Assembly: GCA_014905825.1 (NCBI GenBank)
Contig: JACGCN010000026.1
Location: forward strand, 620,001-684,000
DNA length: 64,000 bases
Source of the DNA: Lyophyllum atratum
Taxonomy: Eukaryota > Basidiomycota > Agaricomycetes > Agaricales > Lyophyllaceae
Direction: 5' to 3'
The position numbers and the translations under genes are program-made. A model generated the notes under the pieces. The model did not search any database. It had not been told where the DNA came from and saw only the letters and a program-made list of their open reading frames with translations. Shown in pieces: positions 23,077 through 35,819 of the stretch (its first letter is position 1; the number at the start of each line of letters is the position of its first letter).

Positions 23077-24740
23077 TCAACCTACCACCACAGTGCTTTC
23101 AATCACCACCAGATTGCCCTCACCAACTACGATTGTGCTTCCCTCGGCGACCCCTACACTGGTCTCAACGTCGACGACCGGATTCGGTTCGTCAAGTACA
23201 CGAGAGAACGTCATCGCCTCCGTAGGCTGCAGCCAATTCTTGTTGTCATACAGCGCGTACGGCGGCGAGTCGATCATATGGAACGTATAAGCAAACCGCG
23301 TGTGCGGACTCGTGTTGCGCTCAGATTTGTGCAGCACAGATCCATGAATTAGGACCAAGTCACCTGGGCATGAAGGTCGCCGTTAGCAAGTGCTTACATC
23401 AGATGAACGTGGAAGGCGCAGCACCAGGGTTACAGGCTTCTAGGATATATTTCCCACTTAGTGGCGGTATCTGGAGCTCAGGGGGCACCAGCTGCTCGAA
23501 GCCCGTGCCACCACCTGGTAAACGCACAAAGCGTTTGGTGATCGGAGTGGTTAGGTGTGATCCTGGCAGGAATGAAAGAGCACCGTTTTCGGGTGTGCAC
23601 TTCTCCAGCGCGATCCAGAAGCCAAGCGCTGTGGGAGGATCCGTGTACTGCGATGTCGTGATGAGAGTCATGCATACGAACCACGAGTAAGATATGCTCA
23701 CGAGAAACGTCCTAGCAGGGAAAGGAAGAAATCGCGTAGATCAGGGAAGACCCTAACGCATGGAATGATGGCGGACGCACGAATCATTGTGTTCAGGAAC
23801 TATAGGGGACATCTCAGCTCATCATTCGAAGCACGACGCGAGTAAACGTTTACCTTCACCCCCAATACGAGGCTGCTTCGTGATTACCATAGATTGCAGA
23901 GCTAGTTCCAATCGCCATGAGCTGATGGCGACAGCGTCGTGATTCCTGGACCATGTAACCTACCCACTGGATCATGATGAAGCTTGAGATCCCGCACGAG
24001 GGCTTTGAGCCGTTCGTTCTGTAGGGTGACTCTTCGGAACACCGGATCGAGTTGATGCAGAGCTGTTGGAATGAATAAAAGATAAGATGAGGGCGAGGTC
24101 GCATCGCCTTGACTTCCAAGACACATGCTACAAGTGTTCTTGGGATAAATGACTCACCATGCCCAATCTTGTTCACCGCCTTGGATTTATCCCTCGTCAA
24201 CTTCCCATGCGCATCGAGAGCGTCCTCTTCCAGGAAATATCGACTAAAGGCAGGTTCAGCTGGACCGCATTGCGTTGTCTACCCAGATGAACGATAACTG
24301 ACATCTTATCGCCCGACCCCAAAAAATACTCATCCCCAACATGTTCCTTATCGCTCGTCGTGAACTTTGTCTATTCGCATATACCGCGTTCAGATCATTT
24401 GTCTCAGCCACTCGAACACACCGGACAGAAGTTGCTATATATAAGGTACGCACAAGTGGGTGGTCGTCAAGGCTGAACTCGGCCAGGAGCTGCTTCGCGC
24501 GCGTCAGCAGCACCTCCGTCTCCAAAAGATCCAGGAATCCCGGAACGAGAAGATATCTGTGTGGAGAAAGGACATGATCATCGTTCAGTTGTGAGTGCTC
24601 CCATCTCGGCGTCAGTCAAGCGGAACTCACCCTTTCTGATGAAACTAACGGCGCGGGCTGAGCTGGTTCATGCATGATTTGTACTCAAAGATTGTATAAC
24701 GGACCTCATCAATCTGCTGCTGTGTAAGGTACTCTAGCAT
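23077..24740 (-). CDS. Phytanoyl-CoA dioxygenase (PhyH) family protein
   Basis: Eleven exons encode 330 aa: 24740-24705, 24644-24631, 24556-24454, 24370-24303, 24243-24158, 24062-23964, 23901-23854, 23799-23781, 23711-23702, 23647-23425 and 23363-23077. All phases agree. The fold is a Fe(II)/2-oxoglutarate oxygenase. The metal-binding His-x-Asp is in PEHNDST, the distal His in VLIHGSVLHKSERN, and the Arg for 2-oxoglutarate in TRFAYTFH. Core motifs YTDPPTALGFWIALE, ENGALSFLPGSH and GGGTGFEQL match the PHYHD1-like branch. It should hydroxylate a small organic substrate; which one cannot be told. Two exons are only 14 and 10 nt long. The start is 127 bp from the stop of the Rap1-like gene upstream on the same strand. 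Confidence 0.9.
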
Positions 24741-24867
24741 CTTTGAAGGCAAGGAAATTGACTTGTGCAGGAACAGAAATGCGGAGACAATAACCGATCA
24801 AAACACCCGTTATGAAACTGCCCCTAATCTTATCTGATAACAGTGATCCCTGTACACTGTGTGTACG

Positions 24868-27552
24868 CTACGAACCCGCAGGTGCATCAGCCACCTCAAT
24901 ATTCTCCCCATTCGCAAGACACCGCATAAAGTGATCAATCTTCGCCTTATGAATCCGATGATGCTCCTGCCAGCCCTTCCACGGATGATGCGGATACTAC
25001 GAAATCAACCACGATCAATGCGACTCCAGATGATCAGGGACAAGGAAACATACCAGCCGCCCAAACGCCTGAAAGATCTTATCCGACGTGCCCTCCGGCT
25101 TTTCGTAAAAGTACCTAGCGAGCAAAATGTCGTCCTCGCGGCTGTACCTCATCTTCTTCTCCGGCGCCTGCGGGAGTGGGGCGTCCGCCTCGTCCCTCGA
25201 GAATTCATGCTTATGCCGCCGCCAATACTTCATCCAAGACGCGCGCGAATGATGGGGAGCCTAAAAAAGAGATGAGGCGCCATCTCAGTACAAAATATAC
25301 AGTGCCCCCGGGATCACCCAAAGTCATCCCGCGCCACCGCTGATGCACTCTCACCTTGTTAGCAACGTCCTTCCAAAACGCAACCATATCGAGCCGGCCT
25401 TGTGATCTATGAGAGAGTGTAGTGTGTCAGCCACTGATAGTGGATAGCGACTGTGGAGTAGCTTACTTTCGATACTCCATGAACCGGACAAGGAAATTGA
25501 TGTCCTCGTCCGTGAACGCCACGCCTTTGCCCGTCGTGCTCCTGAAGAGAGCCCGCGGTGGCGTCGGCGAGCGATTTCGAGGCAGAGCGGGGTCGATACG
25601 CGGCGGCGGCGGTATATGGGGCGGAGCGACGGGACCAGGATGCATCATCCCCTCCTCTTCGATCTCTTGATCTTCATCCATGGTAGGGGATTCCGAACGG
25701 TCCAGATTCATCACGTACCCTCCAAGGCGAATTTGGTGCTTGTTGCAGTAGCGGCGCCATGAATAGAACCTGGGTGGAGAGGATGTGGGTTGAGTTATTT
25801 TTGGAGGTGTGGTTTTCGGGGGTTTACTTACGTGTGATGAGGAGCCTGTCAATGAAGGTGTGCTATGTCAGAAGTGGCGACGGATTCAATTGAGGGAGGA
25901 GCCTACCTTGACAGCAATCCGCTCGCAGATCTCTCGTAGACTATGCATGGAGCAGATGAGTATAACTTGAATAGGAAAAAATGAAGGACGAATGATTTCT
26001 ACCTGAGGACCAATCCCTGCTCCTGACAGTAATCAATATATTTCTTCAGATACAGCACGTCGTCAGACGTGAACAGATTTCCACCATAGGTACTTTTGAT
26101 GACACGCGTCGGTGGTGTGGGTGATCTAGCTGGCGGATTCTTGTTGACCACTAAAGCAGTCGCTGGAGTGGCAGGAGTTGGCTGCGCGAGCAACAGACGA
26201 TCAGGAAAACGATGCAACAAAGCAGACAGATGAACACACCTGCGCGCGCGTACGTTTACGGCCTCGCCTCTCCATCGGTTCAGCTGATGGATCCGATGGA
26301 CCAGGTGTGGCATTCACCTCCGCAGGCGGCTCCTCCATATATGTCTGTTGCTGGTATGCCTGCTCATACTGCAGCTGTCACTTAGCATTGGCACAGTCAT
26401 TCAGCAATAAATAACATACTGCAGGGTCGTAGTATGGATGGGGACCAGGCACCCACGTCTCCTGGTCCTCGCGATACCGATATTCAGGATAACCCGCTGT
26501 CGCAGGCCCACCCATCACGTCGGGATGCGCGGGATGTTCGTACCCATCCCACTGAGGTCGGTGCATCATGTGTGGTATGGGTGGTGGTGCAAGGTGAGTT
26601 TGCTGAGGGGCGATTCCCCCAGATGCTTGCCACGTTTGAGGAGGCGCGGCAGGTGCCTGCATGGGGCGCGAAGGGTGCATGTTTGCACCATAAACGGGGT
26701 GGTAGGGGAAGGAATTGTGTGCGTCGACGAGGGAGTTGACCGTCATGGGGGTGATGACTTGGGGGTGCAGAGCGTGTTGAGGCGGTGGTGGTGGTTGGAC
26801 TTGACGAGGTATAGAATCCATGACCTCGTTTGGTCGAGCGCGTTTTCGTGCTGAACTTCGGGTTTCCACCACATTGGATGTGGACGCGATGGGCGGTGGT
26901 TCTGGGACAGCGGTGACGCTATGACATAGTAAGCTATCATGCAACAGGACAGTTGCGGGTGGGCTTACACTTCGGTTCCAGTAACTTTGCAGCCTGCCCA
27001 GTTAGTGTGGAACGTCTGTAATGCATTCGCCTTGATACATTCGTGCACCCAGCGCGAACTCAGCACGATCTTGCCCTTCTTGCCCGTATATTGTCGCCAC
27101 AGATTCTGACCGGATGCCTTATGCGGATCGACTTAAATAGCTCTTCTTTAGTGCGTATACAGTACAAAAAGGTCGCGACATACCTAAAATGTACGGAACG
27201 CCACTATACCCCGGAGAGACTGTCCCGCCGTATTTCTACAGGGAATTAATAAACATCGACGCTCAAATTTGTGGGAACAAGACAAAGGTCAAGCTCGACG
27301 TGTCCAAACGCGTCTCACCGACATTGGTCGGCTATCGAGCACCTGACACGGACTCACCGAGATCAGCACGATGAGCATGTCCTTATCCTCAACATCTTTT
27401 TCGATGTACATGGCGAGCGGCGTGCCCAGCATGGGGTCAATGAAGAGTTCTGGGTCGGCATTGGGGTCAGAGTCCTGGTCATGCAGGGGAGCACGCTGGA
27501 TATTATTTTGGTCGAGATGTCCAAGGCGGGCAGAAGAACGGGCTGGTGCCAT
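24868..27552 (-). CDS. rap1: Rap1-like telomere protein: BRCT plus three Rap1-type Myb domains
   Basis: Twelve exons (27552-27358, 27235-27184, 27131-26969, 26918-26420, 26374-26240, 26181-26003, 25940-25907, 25845-25832, 25769-25467, 25406-25355, 25260-25054, 24996-24868) encode 653 aa. An N-terminal BRCT domain covers about residues 33-135 (YGGTVSPGYSGV, VDPHKASGQNLW, IVLSSRWVHECI). A disordered Pro/Gln-rich stretch follows. Then come three Myb/SANT modules of the Rap1 type: LFTSDDVLYLKKYIDY to FYSWRRYCNKH; AFTDEDINFLVRFMEY to SWMKYWRRHKHEF; and RYSREDDILLARYFYE to WKGWQEHHRIHK. Rap1/TERF2IP proteins act at telomeres, and the BRCT-Myb order is diagnostic. The protein ends soon after the third module, and no RCT protein-interaction domain is evident. 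The 14-nt exon 8 lies inside the first Myb. Confidence 0.83.
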
Positions 27553-30500
27553 GGGTCTTGCCCTCGGATTGTTATTTTGCGGGGTGGCAGTGGTAGGAGT
27601 CCCACACAAACAACAGCCGACAATCTTCACACGCGTTTCAACCGGAGTTTCAATGTATCCCTTCTCCAGCTCCTCCGAGTTGCCTCCGAGACTGCCAAAA
27701 ATTTATATCTAACGCTTGGGCATGTCCGGCCTTGTCTAGGAATCCCTGTTCGACGCCTAAGCCTTTTTCACCGTTTCTAGCCCCCTTGCTGGATGCACCC
27801 ACCAAACAGGGGTCTACCTCCACTGACCTCAGGAAACACCACGAACTCAATGGACGATCATGATCATCTCTAACGCCGAATGATTGGCGCCCAAAGCTGG
27901 GCTGCTGGAGGACCCTCCTCTACTGTGGGCCTCGCCATCATTTCGCGGAGTATGAGTCCAGCCAGGATGCCAACGTCGTCGAATGACGCGGATGCATGTG
28001 TCTGGGGCCTGGCAATGGCATGGCACACCACCAACAAAGCCATGAAACGCAGGCAGATGGATGGTCGACATGGTAGTCAACATGCACAGATGACACCAAA
28101 TATCATGCGCCTTTGAGCCGTGCCCACAATCAGCCAACCCCGACTGGTGACCAGACGCACCCGTGCAAGCTAATCTCCTCTGGACCCTCTAACTCCATGT
28201 CCTGGATCTTCCTAGAGAATATCAACGAATAGATAGCAGCATGGCGATGGCATGTGTATGGAACCTGCAGGGCCCCGTGCCTCCCAAGCTATATAGACGA
28301 CTGGAGCTAGTATGTTCTTCTTGGATGCTCGCTGTCGAATAAATGCACAACAACGGCAGGCCTCTGGGACGTACATTTCCAACGTCAGCTCTCTAGCGCT
28401 AGGCTTAATCTGCAACCTTCGATGGCGCTAACTGGGATAGCGCTAATCAGTTGGCAACCCTATATGAACGGATACCTAGCAGGCGTGCGCCTTGCTATCA
28501 TAGACGCGCGCTGTACTGGATTGTACAGAATGCATATCTCGATACGTCCAGGGAGATCATTGATGAAACCGCAGACCTATCTCCAGATCATCATTCTCAT
28601 GTGTGCCTCGAGGCTCGCCGAGTCGCCGTACCGCTCTCTCCCGCACCGACTCCGAAACGCCAACATGGCCTCAAATCTTAAAAATGATAGTGGAGATGTC
28701 CGTAATCGTGAAGTCTTGCAGCTTGACATGCATGTGTCGCCGATTCGAACATATCATTCAAGTCGTCACCACAGATGTAGCTCATTGTCAGAGCTCAACG
28801 CCCCGTAATCTCCTCTGCAATACATATATGAATCGACTTGGAGTTCACGGCTAGCAATGCCCGCCGTTGACGTTGAACGTTACTTGACGTTGTCTGGGCC
28901 AGGACACCCGCCTCGAGGTTGCAAGCATACAGTACTTGACATACGTCCCATTGACACGGCGTCCGCCGCGTGTCGTACAGTGGGTAACTCTATAGTCGAT
29001 CCTGCGCCTCGCGACACTGTCTCCTAATCTCAACTCTCATACTCAGGATCATCTCCTTCGACATGTATTAACGGGCTTGCAGTCCGCCGACGTTGATCCA
29101 TAGTAGTACTAATGACCCGTCACATTCAAGTTGCAGGTGCGCTTCCATGACATACGGACAGGTGTCGATGTCATATGCTGTTACATCTGGATTATCATCA
29201 CCGTCTTCCTGGTCATAAGTCTATATTCCAGATATGATCTCCCACCACGATTTCGAAGCAGCCGGAGGCCAACACAAAGAAACCCACGGACAGAAGACTT
29301 CGAATGCTCCACCCCCGATGCTCGTGTAAATATAATCCAATGAACACTTGACCACCCATCGGCAGGATGTAAAGCTCGTGTGCAGAGAGATGTATCATTC
29401 AGCGTGACCAGAAACGGGCTCAATGGGATGCATATTGCGATGCGCAGGATGAGCCGATAAAGGATATATTTGCAGTACTTCCACAATGATGTCAATAGGC
29501 CAGATACAGGTAAACAGGTAACGAAATCCGAGTCAGCCCGTCCCGCGCCACCCATCGGGTGGGCATTTGATAGAGCAAAGGCGGTGAGCATGGGGAAGAG
29601 GCGTTGGCGGCCAGAATAAACGACCTTCGGGAGCGACGTGGGGCGTCAGTGTGGCCAAGCGCACATCATCCATCCGAATATGTATGCTACACCATCACCG
29701 CATCCCCCAAGCGCCTCCAAAGGCCCACTGACCGTCACAAAGACAAAGTCAACCCATTGAATCGAACTTGCAGACAGGCCGAATAAAGACGACGACTGAT
29801 TGCAGCAGTGTGATTGTTGCCTTCCTGAGCCGGCAGGTCCACCAGTCGTTGGCTCTGAGATACTGGATACATGACAGACGATTGATGATCAGAGAGGTCC
29901 CTGTCTGCTACCACTATAGCTGCATGGATGGGGAGCCATATGCCCGATGATGATGACGACGAGGCGGAACCGGGGCGTATGTGCCCTGCGGGTACTTACA
30001 GGATGAATAATGACTGGCTGAATGGAGGGACGGTGTGATCCGTGCCCCCCACTGATCAGGCGGTGCAGCTGCTTGAATGTCGACGGGCATAACGATCAGT
30101 CATGGATCAGTCAATTTTCCCAAATCTGCCATATCCGATGGGTCACCGGTGTAGTTGTGTTTTCAGCAGAACAAGTTCCGAGTATGGGCGTTAGTTGGGG
30201 GCGTCGAGGGATCTTTGTGTCCGAACTCATTCCCGGAGTCGGTGTGACCGGATGAGCGGACGACCGAAAGGCATGGGATTGAGTTGTGATACACTAGCGT
30301 TTAGTTCTCAAGGACCTATCGGGTGAAAGGGAGAGAAGGGGATGACTTGGAGCTCGAGGGCTTCGGTTTGACCCAGACTTGTGGCAGATAAGTTGCGCTT
30401 GGGGCTTTCGTTGAAACCTTCTTGCGATCATGATATCTGTTGGTGCAGATTTCCTAGAGGGGATATCGGGGGAAATCCGAAAATGGTGGGTGTGTGAGGC

Positions 30501-30963
30501 TATGACACGACTCTGGGTGTAAATGGCTTCGGACGGGAAACAGGGAGGATAGAAGACTTGGATTTATGAGAGAATACGCTATAGGTGGGGGATATACGAA
30601 ATAAGCTAGAGCATATGCATGGTGGCTCCGGAGATCAGACGGTATATATTTCGGTTACACTACTGCAAAAAATGGGCGAGGGGCTGGGGTACAAGGAAGA
30701 CCTACTTCCCAGGTAAAGAGGGTGTGGCCTGCTGCTGTGGTGGAGGGGGTGGACAATGGCCGGTGCAGTGGGGAGTGGACAATAGGAATAGAGGGCATAA
30801 AAGAAGATCAGGGGTCTATTCTGAATAGAAGTTGATTTCGGAGTTGGAAATAGTTTAGCTGGGCTTCAGCGCCTTGCAACAGATCTCTACAGTTCACGTC
30901 GTCGTCCCCGCTCACTCCTGGGTTCTCTTCCTTCTCCTCCCATCTCCCCCGCTCCCTGACACC
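27553..30963. other. 3.4-kb interval between the divergent Rap1-like and Cdc24 genes
   Basis: No gene with coherent splicing was found. A minus-strand stretch near 29590-29180 gives hydrophobic fragments, but in two frames, and could be a decayed membrane-protein gene. Both ends should hold promoters. The last 900 bp before 30964 are G/A-rich. Confidence 0.4.
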
Positions 30964-33900
30964 ATGGCTTCAGTCGCAGGCCGAAAAAAATCCATCGTCT
31001 CAAGCGCGGGCTTCCAGATCGACAATCCGGTCGCACACAACACTCTCCTCAACAAGGCTGCGTCCCAGTCGACCTCGCTCTACCAGCAATGTTCCTCTCT
31101 CCGCAACCGTCTCATGCGCATCCGCGGCTTCGAATACTACTTCTCTCTCGCCGCAGCCGAAGACTCTCGCCAGTCTACCGACCCAGTCACCCAAATGTGG
31201 GACCTCTTCTCCTTCGGCATTTCACTATGCTACATCTTCGACCAACTCCCAGCCCATGAGGGCTTCACCAAAATCAACAATTCCACTTTCAACCAGGACG
31301 AGTTCGACGCGAATCCCGATAAACCGAAGAAACGGGCTATCGCGCTCTTCGCAATGCAGATACGCACCAACAAGGTCACCCAAGCCGTCTCGGGCTGCGA
31401 AGAGTTCACTGTAACCGACTTGTGGGACCGCAATTCTACCGACGGGCTGGTGAAGGTGAGTCCTGGGTTGCAATTGAGGGCTTCGGTCACTTCAACCCGC
31501 GTTCCTAGGTGATCAACACCGTCACCGCCATCGTCGACCACCTCCCCCCAGATGCTTTTGAAGCAACACACTCCTCCACACCGTCACAATCATCTTACGA
31601 CTCTCACACTACCACGTCGTCACTTACATTGGTCAACCCGCCGCCAGCGAATGCTCAGGAAACGGCGCGGAACAACATCATTCGGGAAATGGTTGAGACC
31701 GAGCGCAAGTACGTTCAGGATCTCGAGATCATGCAGGTATGTCCCATTCCTTGCTGTCCTATCTCGCATAATCTCATTCTCTGCAGAAATACTCGAACGC
31801 ACTATCGCAAGGCAACATCATCGACCAAGATACCATACATCTTTTATTTCCTGGTCTCAACAAGCTTCTCAATTTCCAACGGAAGTTCCTCATTCGCTTC
31901 GAGAGCACAGCAGAGCTGCCATGGCAAAGCCAGCGGTGGGGACAGCTTTTCATAGAGCATGTGAGTCACAGCTATGCTATGTTCTCTTTACGGGCGTTCC
32001 CATTGTGCTGACGTCTGTTTCCGTTCCTTTTTGCGCCCATCGACGCTTTTGGAACAATAGGAAGACGAATTCGTGGTCTATGAGCCTTACTGCGCGAACT
32101 ATACAAGCGCCTCGGAGCTTATGCTCGCCAGTGAACAAAATCTTACGGTGAGCACCTTCATTCTACTTCACACATGTCCGGGCCTCGTTTCGTTGTGTTT
32201 CCCAGTCCCTGCCACGAGTTGCCCTGACAACTTCTTACGTCGGCTAATTCCGTTGAACTGACCAAACTCGTGTCAACAGGCACTGAACCACTTGATCAAC
32301 GTCAAGGGCGAGCTACCAGCTTTCCTAATCAAGCCCATTCAACGGGTGTGCAAGTACCCCTTGCTTCTTGATGTGGGTGTCTCTCCGTTCCCTCAGTCAT
32401 ATCGGTTGCTGATCTTGATGTTGCGATTATCTCCAGTCCCTGATCAAAGCGTGTGCGTCATCTGGATACCAGCACTTCGATGAATTGAAGCGTGGGTCAG
32501 AGTCTGCCAAACGGATCACCGATAAGATCAACGAGGCCCAGCGACGGGCTGAGAACGAGCTGACGGTGAAGAGCCTTTATTCGCGCATCGACGACTGGAA
32601 GGGCCATCACCTCGAGAACTTCGGCGAGCTCCTCCTGGACGACATTTTTGTCGTGACCAAGTCCGAAATTGATCGGGAGTATCATGTGTTCCTCTTTGAG
32701 AAGATCATACTTTGCTGCAAGGAGGCGGTTCCACAAGCGGCAAACGGCAGGGCCAAGGTCGGGAAGAGTAACTCGATCCTGAAGAAGCAGGCTGCCCCGC
32801 CGCCCCTTACACTTCCCGGTGGGGTCGGTCAACCAGTCAAGAAGAGCACGCCGCTTCTCCTGAAGGGGCGTATCTTCCTTGGTAATGTCACTCAAGCGAC
32901 CCCGGTCTCCCCGCGTATGTCGACTAGTGAGTGCTCCCATTCAGTCTCTTTCGCATTTAGCTGATAATTTAGAATCAGATGTCTCGATTCCGACGCATTA
33001 TCCGCTCGCGGTGTGGTGGAAGGGCGATGATGATCTCGAGTACTTTACGCTGCGATGCAGGCGGGAGGACCAGATGCGACAATGGGAGGCCCAGATCAAC
33101 CGTCTCATCAAGGAGTCTGCGCAACGCCGGGCATCTGAGCGCAACGGCAGTGGCATGTCCCGGATTGCCAACGGCACCAACCCCACACCCACACCCCAGC
33201 CACGTCTGATCTCGAAAATATCACAATCACCGTACAGCGCACCCCAGTCGATGTACTCTGCCACCTCTTCGTCGGCAACGAGCAGTAGTAGAGGGCAACG
33301 GACGCCATATGGCAGCGACGAGCAGGTGGCGAACACGAATTCGGTCGTGTATGGCCATGGGCCCCAAGGATATCCTCCTGCGGATGGATTCGAGTTTGAC
33401 CCAGACGAGGATGATTACGAGGACTACCCCCCTTCTTCCAGCTACGCCACCTCCGGCCGCGGCACCCCGATAGGCAGCGCTTACCGTCGGAACAACGCGC
33501 TGAGCATGCCACCGGAACGCGATGCCAACCCCGGCTATGACCGCCCCCGCGCACAAACGGAGGACACCAACGGGCCTGTGATGGCGCAGTGGCGAAGCAC
33601 CAACGGTCTGCCGCCCCCGCCTGTGCCCCAGCCGCAGATGCCGCTCCATCCCAACACCAACGGGATGCGGCCGTACAACCCGCGCATGCAGTCGAACATG
33701 AGCACGCAGAGTTATGCGTCGGACTCGAGCTTCGGGACACCCCCGATGACGATGACGGGTCTACCTGGTGGACCCAGGCAGCGCCCGCCGCTGCGCAGCC
33801 AGTTCAGCTCGACGAAGCTGAAGTCGGTGTATGACAATGCTGCGGACCCGCAGCAGCAGCGGAATAGCAAGGGACCCATGCTTGGGTCTGTGACGATGAG

Positions 33901-34468
33901 CAATGCTAATGGCCAGCCCATCACCAGCCGCTCTAGGAGCTTGAGCCAGCCCATTGCCTACGTACCCAAGCCGAACGGACCACCACCGCCAGTGCCGACT
34001 GGGCAGTGGAACCGCGACCGCTCGAACACGTCCACCATTAACGAGAAGCGGGGGAGTGGCTCCAGTCAATCGACGGGTGGGGACTCGTCGGACTACTCGC
34101 CCAACAGCTCGTCGCCGGTGACGCCGTTTGGCTCGAGCGAGTCCTCGCTGGGCGGTGTCGGCATCCGGACGTCACGGTCGCAGCACTTTGAGGGCAACGG
34201 CATGCCTATGCCACCCGTGAAGGTGAAGGTGCACTTCCACGAGGATATCTTCGTGATCCAGGTTGCGCGGTCGACGGAGTACGGGGACCTTGTGGAGCGG
34301 GTGGGGAGGAAGATCCGGTTGTGTGGGCCGCGTCGCGATGATGGGCCGTTGAGGGTGAAGTACAGGGACGAGGATGGGGATATGGTGTCGTTGGGATCGA
34401 CGGAGGATGTTCAGATGGCGTTTGAGCAGTATAGGCCTGGGGGACAGGTCACCCTCTTCGTGACGTGA
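30964..34468 (+). CDS. CDC24: Cdc24, guanine-nucleotide exchange factor for Cdc42
   Basis: Seven exons (30964-31455, 31509-31736, 31787-31960, 32061-32147, 32280-32372, 32437-32926, 32973-34468) encode 1019 aa. Domain order is typical of Cdc24. A calponin-homology-like region lies at about 60-165 (DLFSFGISLCYIFDQLP). The DH domain is at about 215-395 (EMVETERKYVQDLEIM, LPAFLIKPIQRVCKYPLLL). The PH domain is at about 405-560 (GELLLDDIFVV, HVFLFEKIILCCKE, LEYFTLRCRREDQMRQWE). A long Pro/Ser/Asn-rich linker precedes a C-terminal PB1 domain at about 935-1019 (VKVKVHFHEDIFVIQV, LRVKYRDEDGDMVSL). DH loads GTP onto Cdc42 at growth sites; PB1 binds the scaffold Bem1. It drives cell polarity. The ATG has a good context (ACCATGG). 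Confidence 0.95.
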
Positions 34469-35819
34469 GTTGTTCGCCGTTCCAACCAACCCATCCGACT
34501 TTTGCCGCTGCCCTTTCGACCTCGTTTCGTTCGACCGACCGATCTACCGACCTCCCTTCATTGGCATCCTACCCTTCAACTGCATCGTCTGCATCTAATC
34601 ACTATTACGGATCCACCCACACGCATTGACCCACCTGCATTGCCCCCCTCACCCCCCTCACCTGCCACGCCCGCCTTTCATCTCCCACCCGTATATTATA
34701 CTCCCCGCATTAACATTTCTGAACTCTGCATATTCTCTTCAAGTCACACTGTCATTTTCCCCATGGAAGCCACCCACATAACATTCACATTCCTTTACTC
34801 TCTATATACTTGTACTACTGGCCGTTCCGGCGCCCGCCCACCACTCTCCTTCACATGTTATTTTCGTCCCATACTCCTCCTCGTGGGTATTAGGCCCTCT
34901 CTTAATCGTTCGCTTTCTCCAGGCATTCTTGATTCGGAGAGGCTTAAGTCCCCTACGTGTCCTACCGTCCGCCCCCGACATATGCATATAACATATGTTT
35001 CCGTTCACCATACATACACTCCTTTCCGCGTATATTTCCTCGCTATCTACCTGTTATTTGTTATCTCCCTGGAATTGTGGCATCTCTCTCTCACTTTCTC
35101 TTTCTCACTCTCTTCCCTTTTCTTTCCTTTTCGCCCTGGCGCGGCCGTCTCGTATACTCAAGGAGGGATTCTCGTGTTTTTATGTAACATTTATAGAGGA
35201 ATGCTATAGGCTTGGAATATTATCTCTCTTGCTTCGAAATCTTTCAGGATGAAAAAGAAAGCCTTGTATGTGTTACCATACTTCAAGAGCAGGTAAGATC
35301 GAAGTGTATGTATGTGCCCTCCCCTGGGAAGAAATAAATGGCTCGGCCGATGCGTCGCGCTGCTGTGTGGTGCATGATGGCCCTCAGCGTGTTCCCTGAT
35401 CATGAGCCTGAGTTTGCCTGGTGCCTGGCAAACTTGGCGGAGCCTCAGGCCCTTTCAAAGCATGTAATTAGTTCTAGCAGCGAGTGCTGGACGAGGGCTG
35501 TCTCTGTTGAATCCCACGAACGCCGTTCAAGTCCAATACTTGCCTCTCACAACTTAAAACCGCCGGTATCCGTATCCACGCTGAATCCGACTCCACGCAT
35601 ACGGTTGATGAAGAAATCACAAAAACAAGTGACATTCCAGAGCGATCCAGGCGACATTGCAATGAAGATCATACTTGTTGAACTCGAGCGTCTGCGAGGC
35701 AAGACGTGTTTTTTCTACAGAGCCGGTCCGGAAACCCAGGCTTTCACTGGGTGAAGCCCGTTATCCCATTGAAGTTGGTGATCGGACCTAAAAATAGCGA
35801 TTCAGCCACAGGCTAAGGG
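34469..35819. other. Pyrimidine-rich 3' region of CDC24 and intergenic DNA
   Basis: The plus strand is strongly C/T-rich from about 34470 to 35160, as in fungal 3' untranslated and intergenic DNA. A 138-aa frame at 35338-35754 has no recognisable feature, and I did not call it. Confidence 0.5.

Noticed and set aside
35338..35754. Plus-strand 138-aa frame after CDC24
   Set aside because: No recognisable motif and no upstream promoter or splice support.
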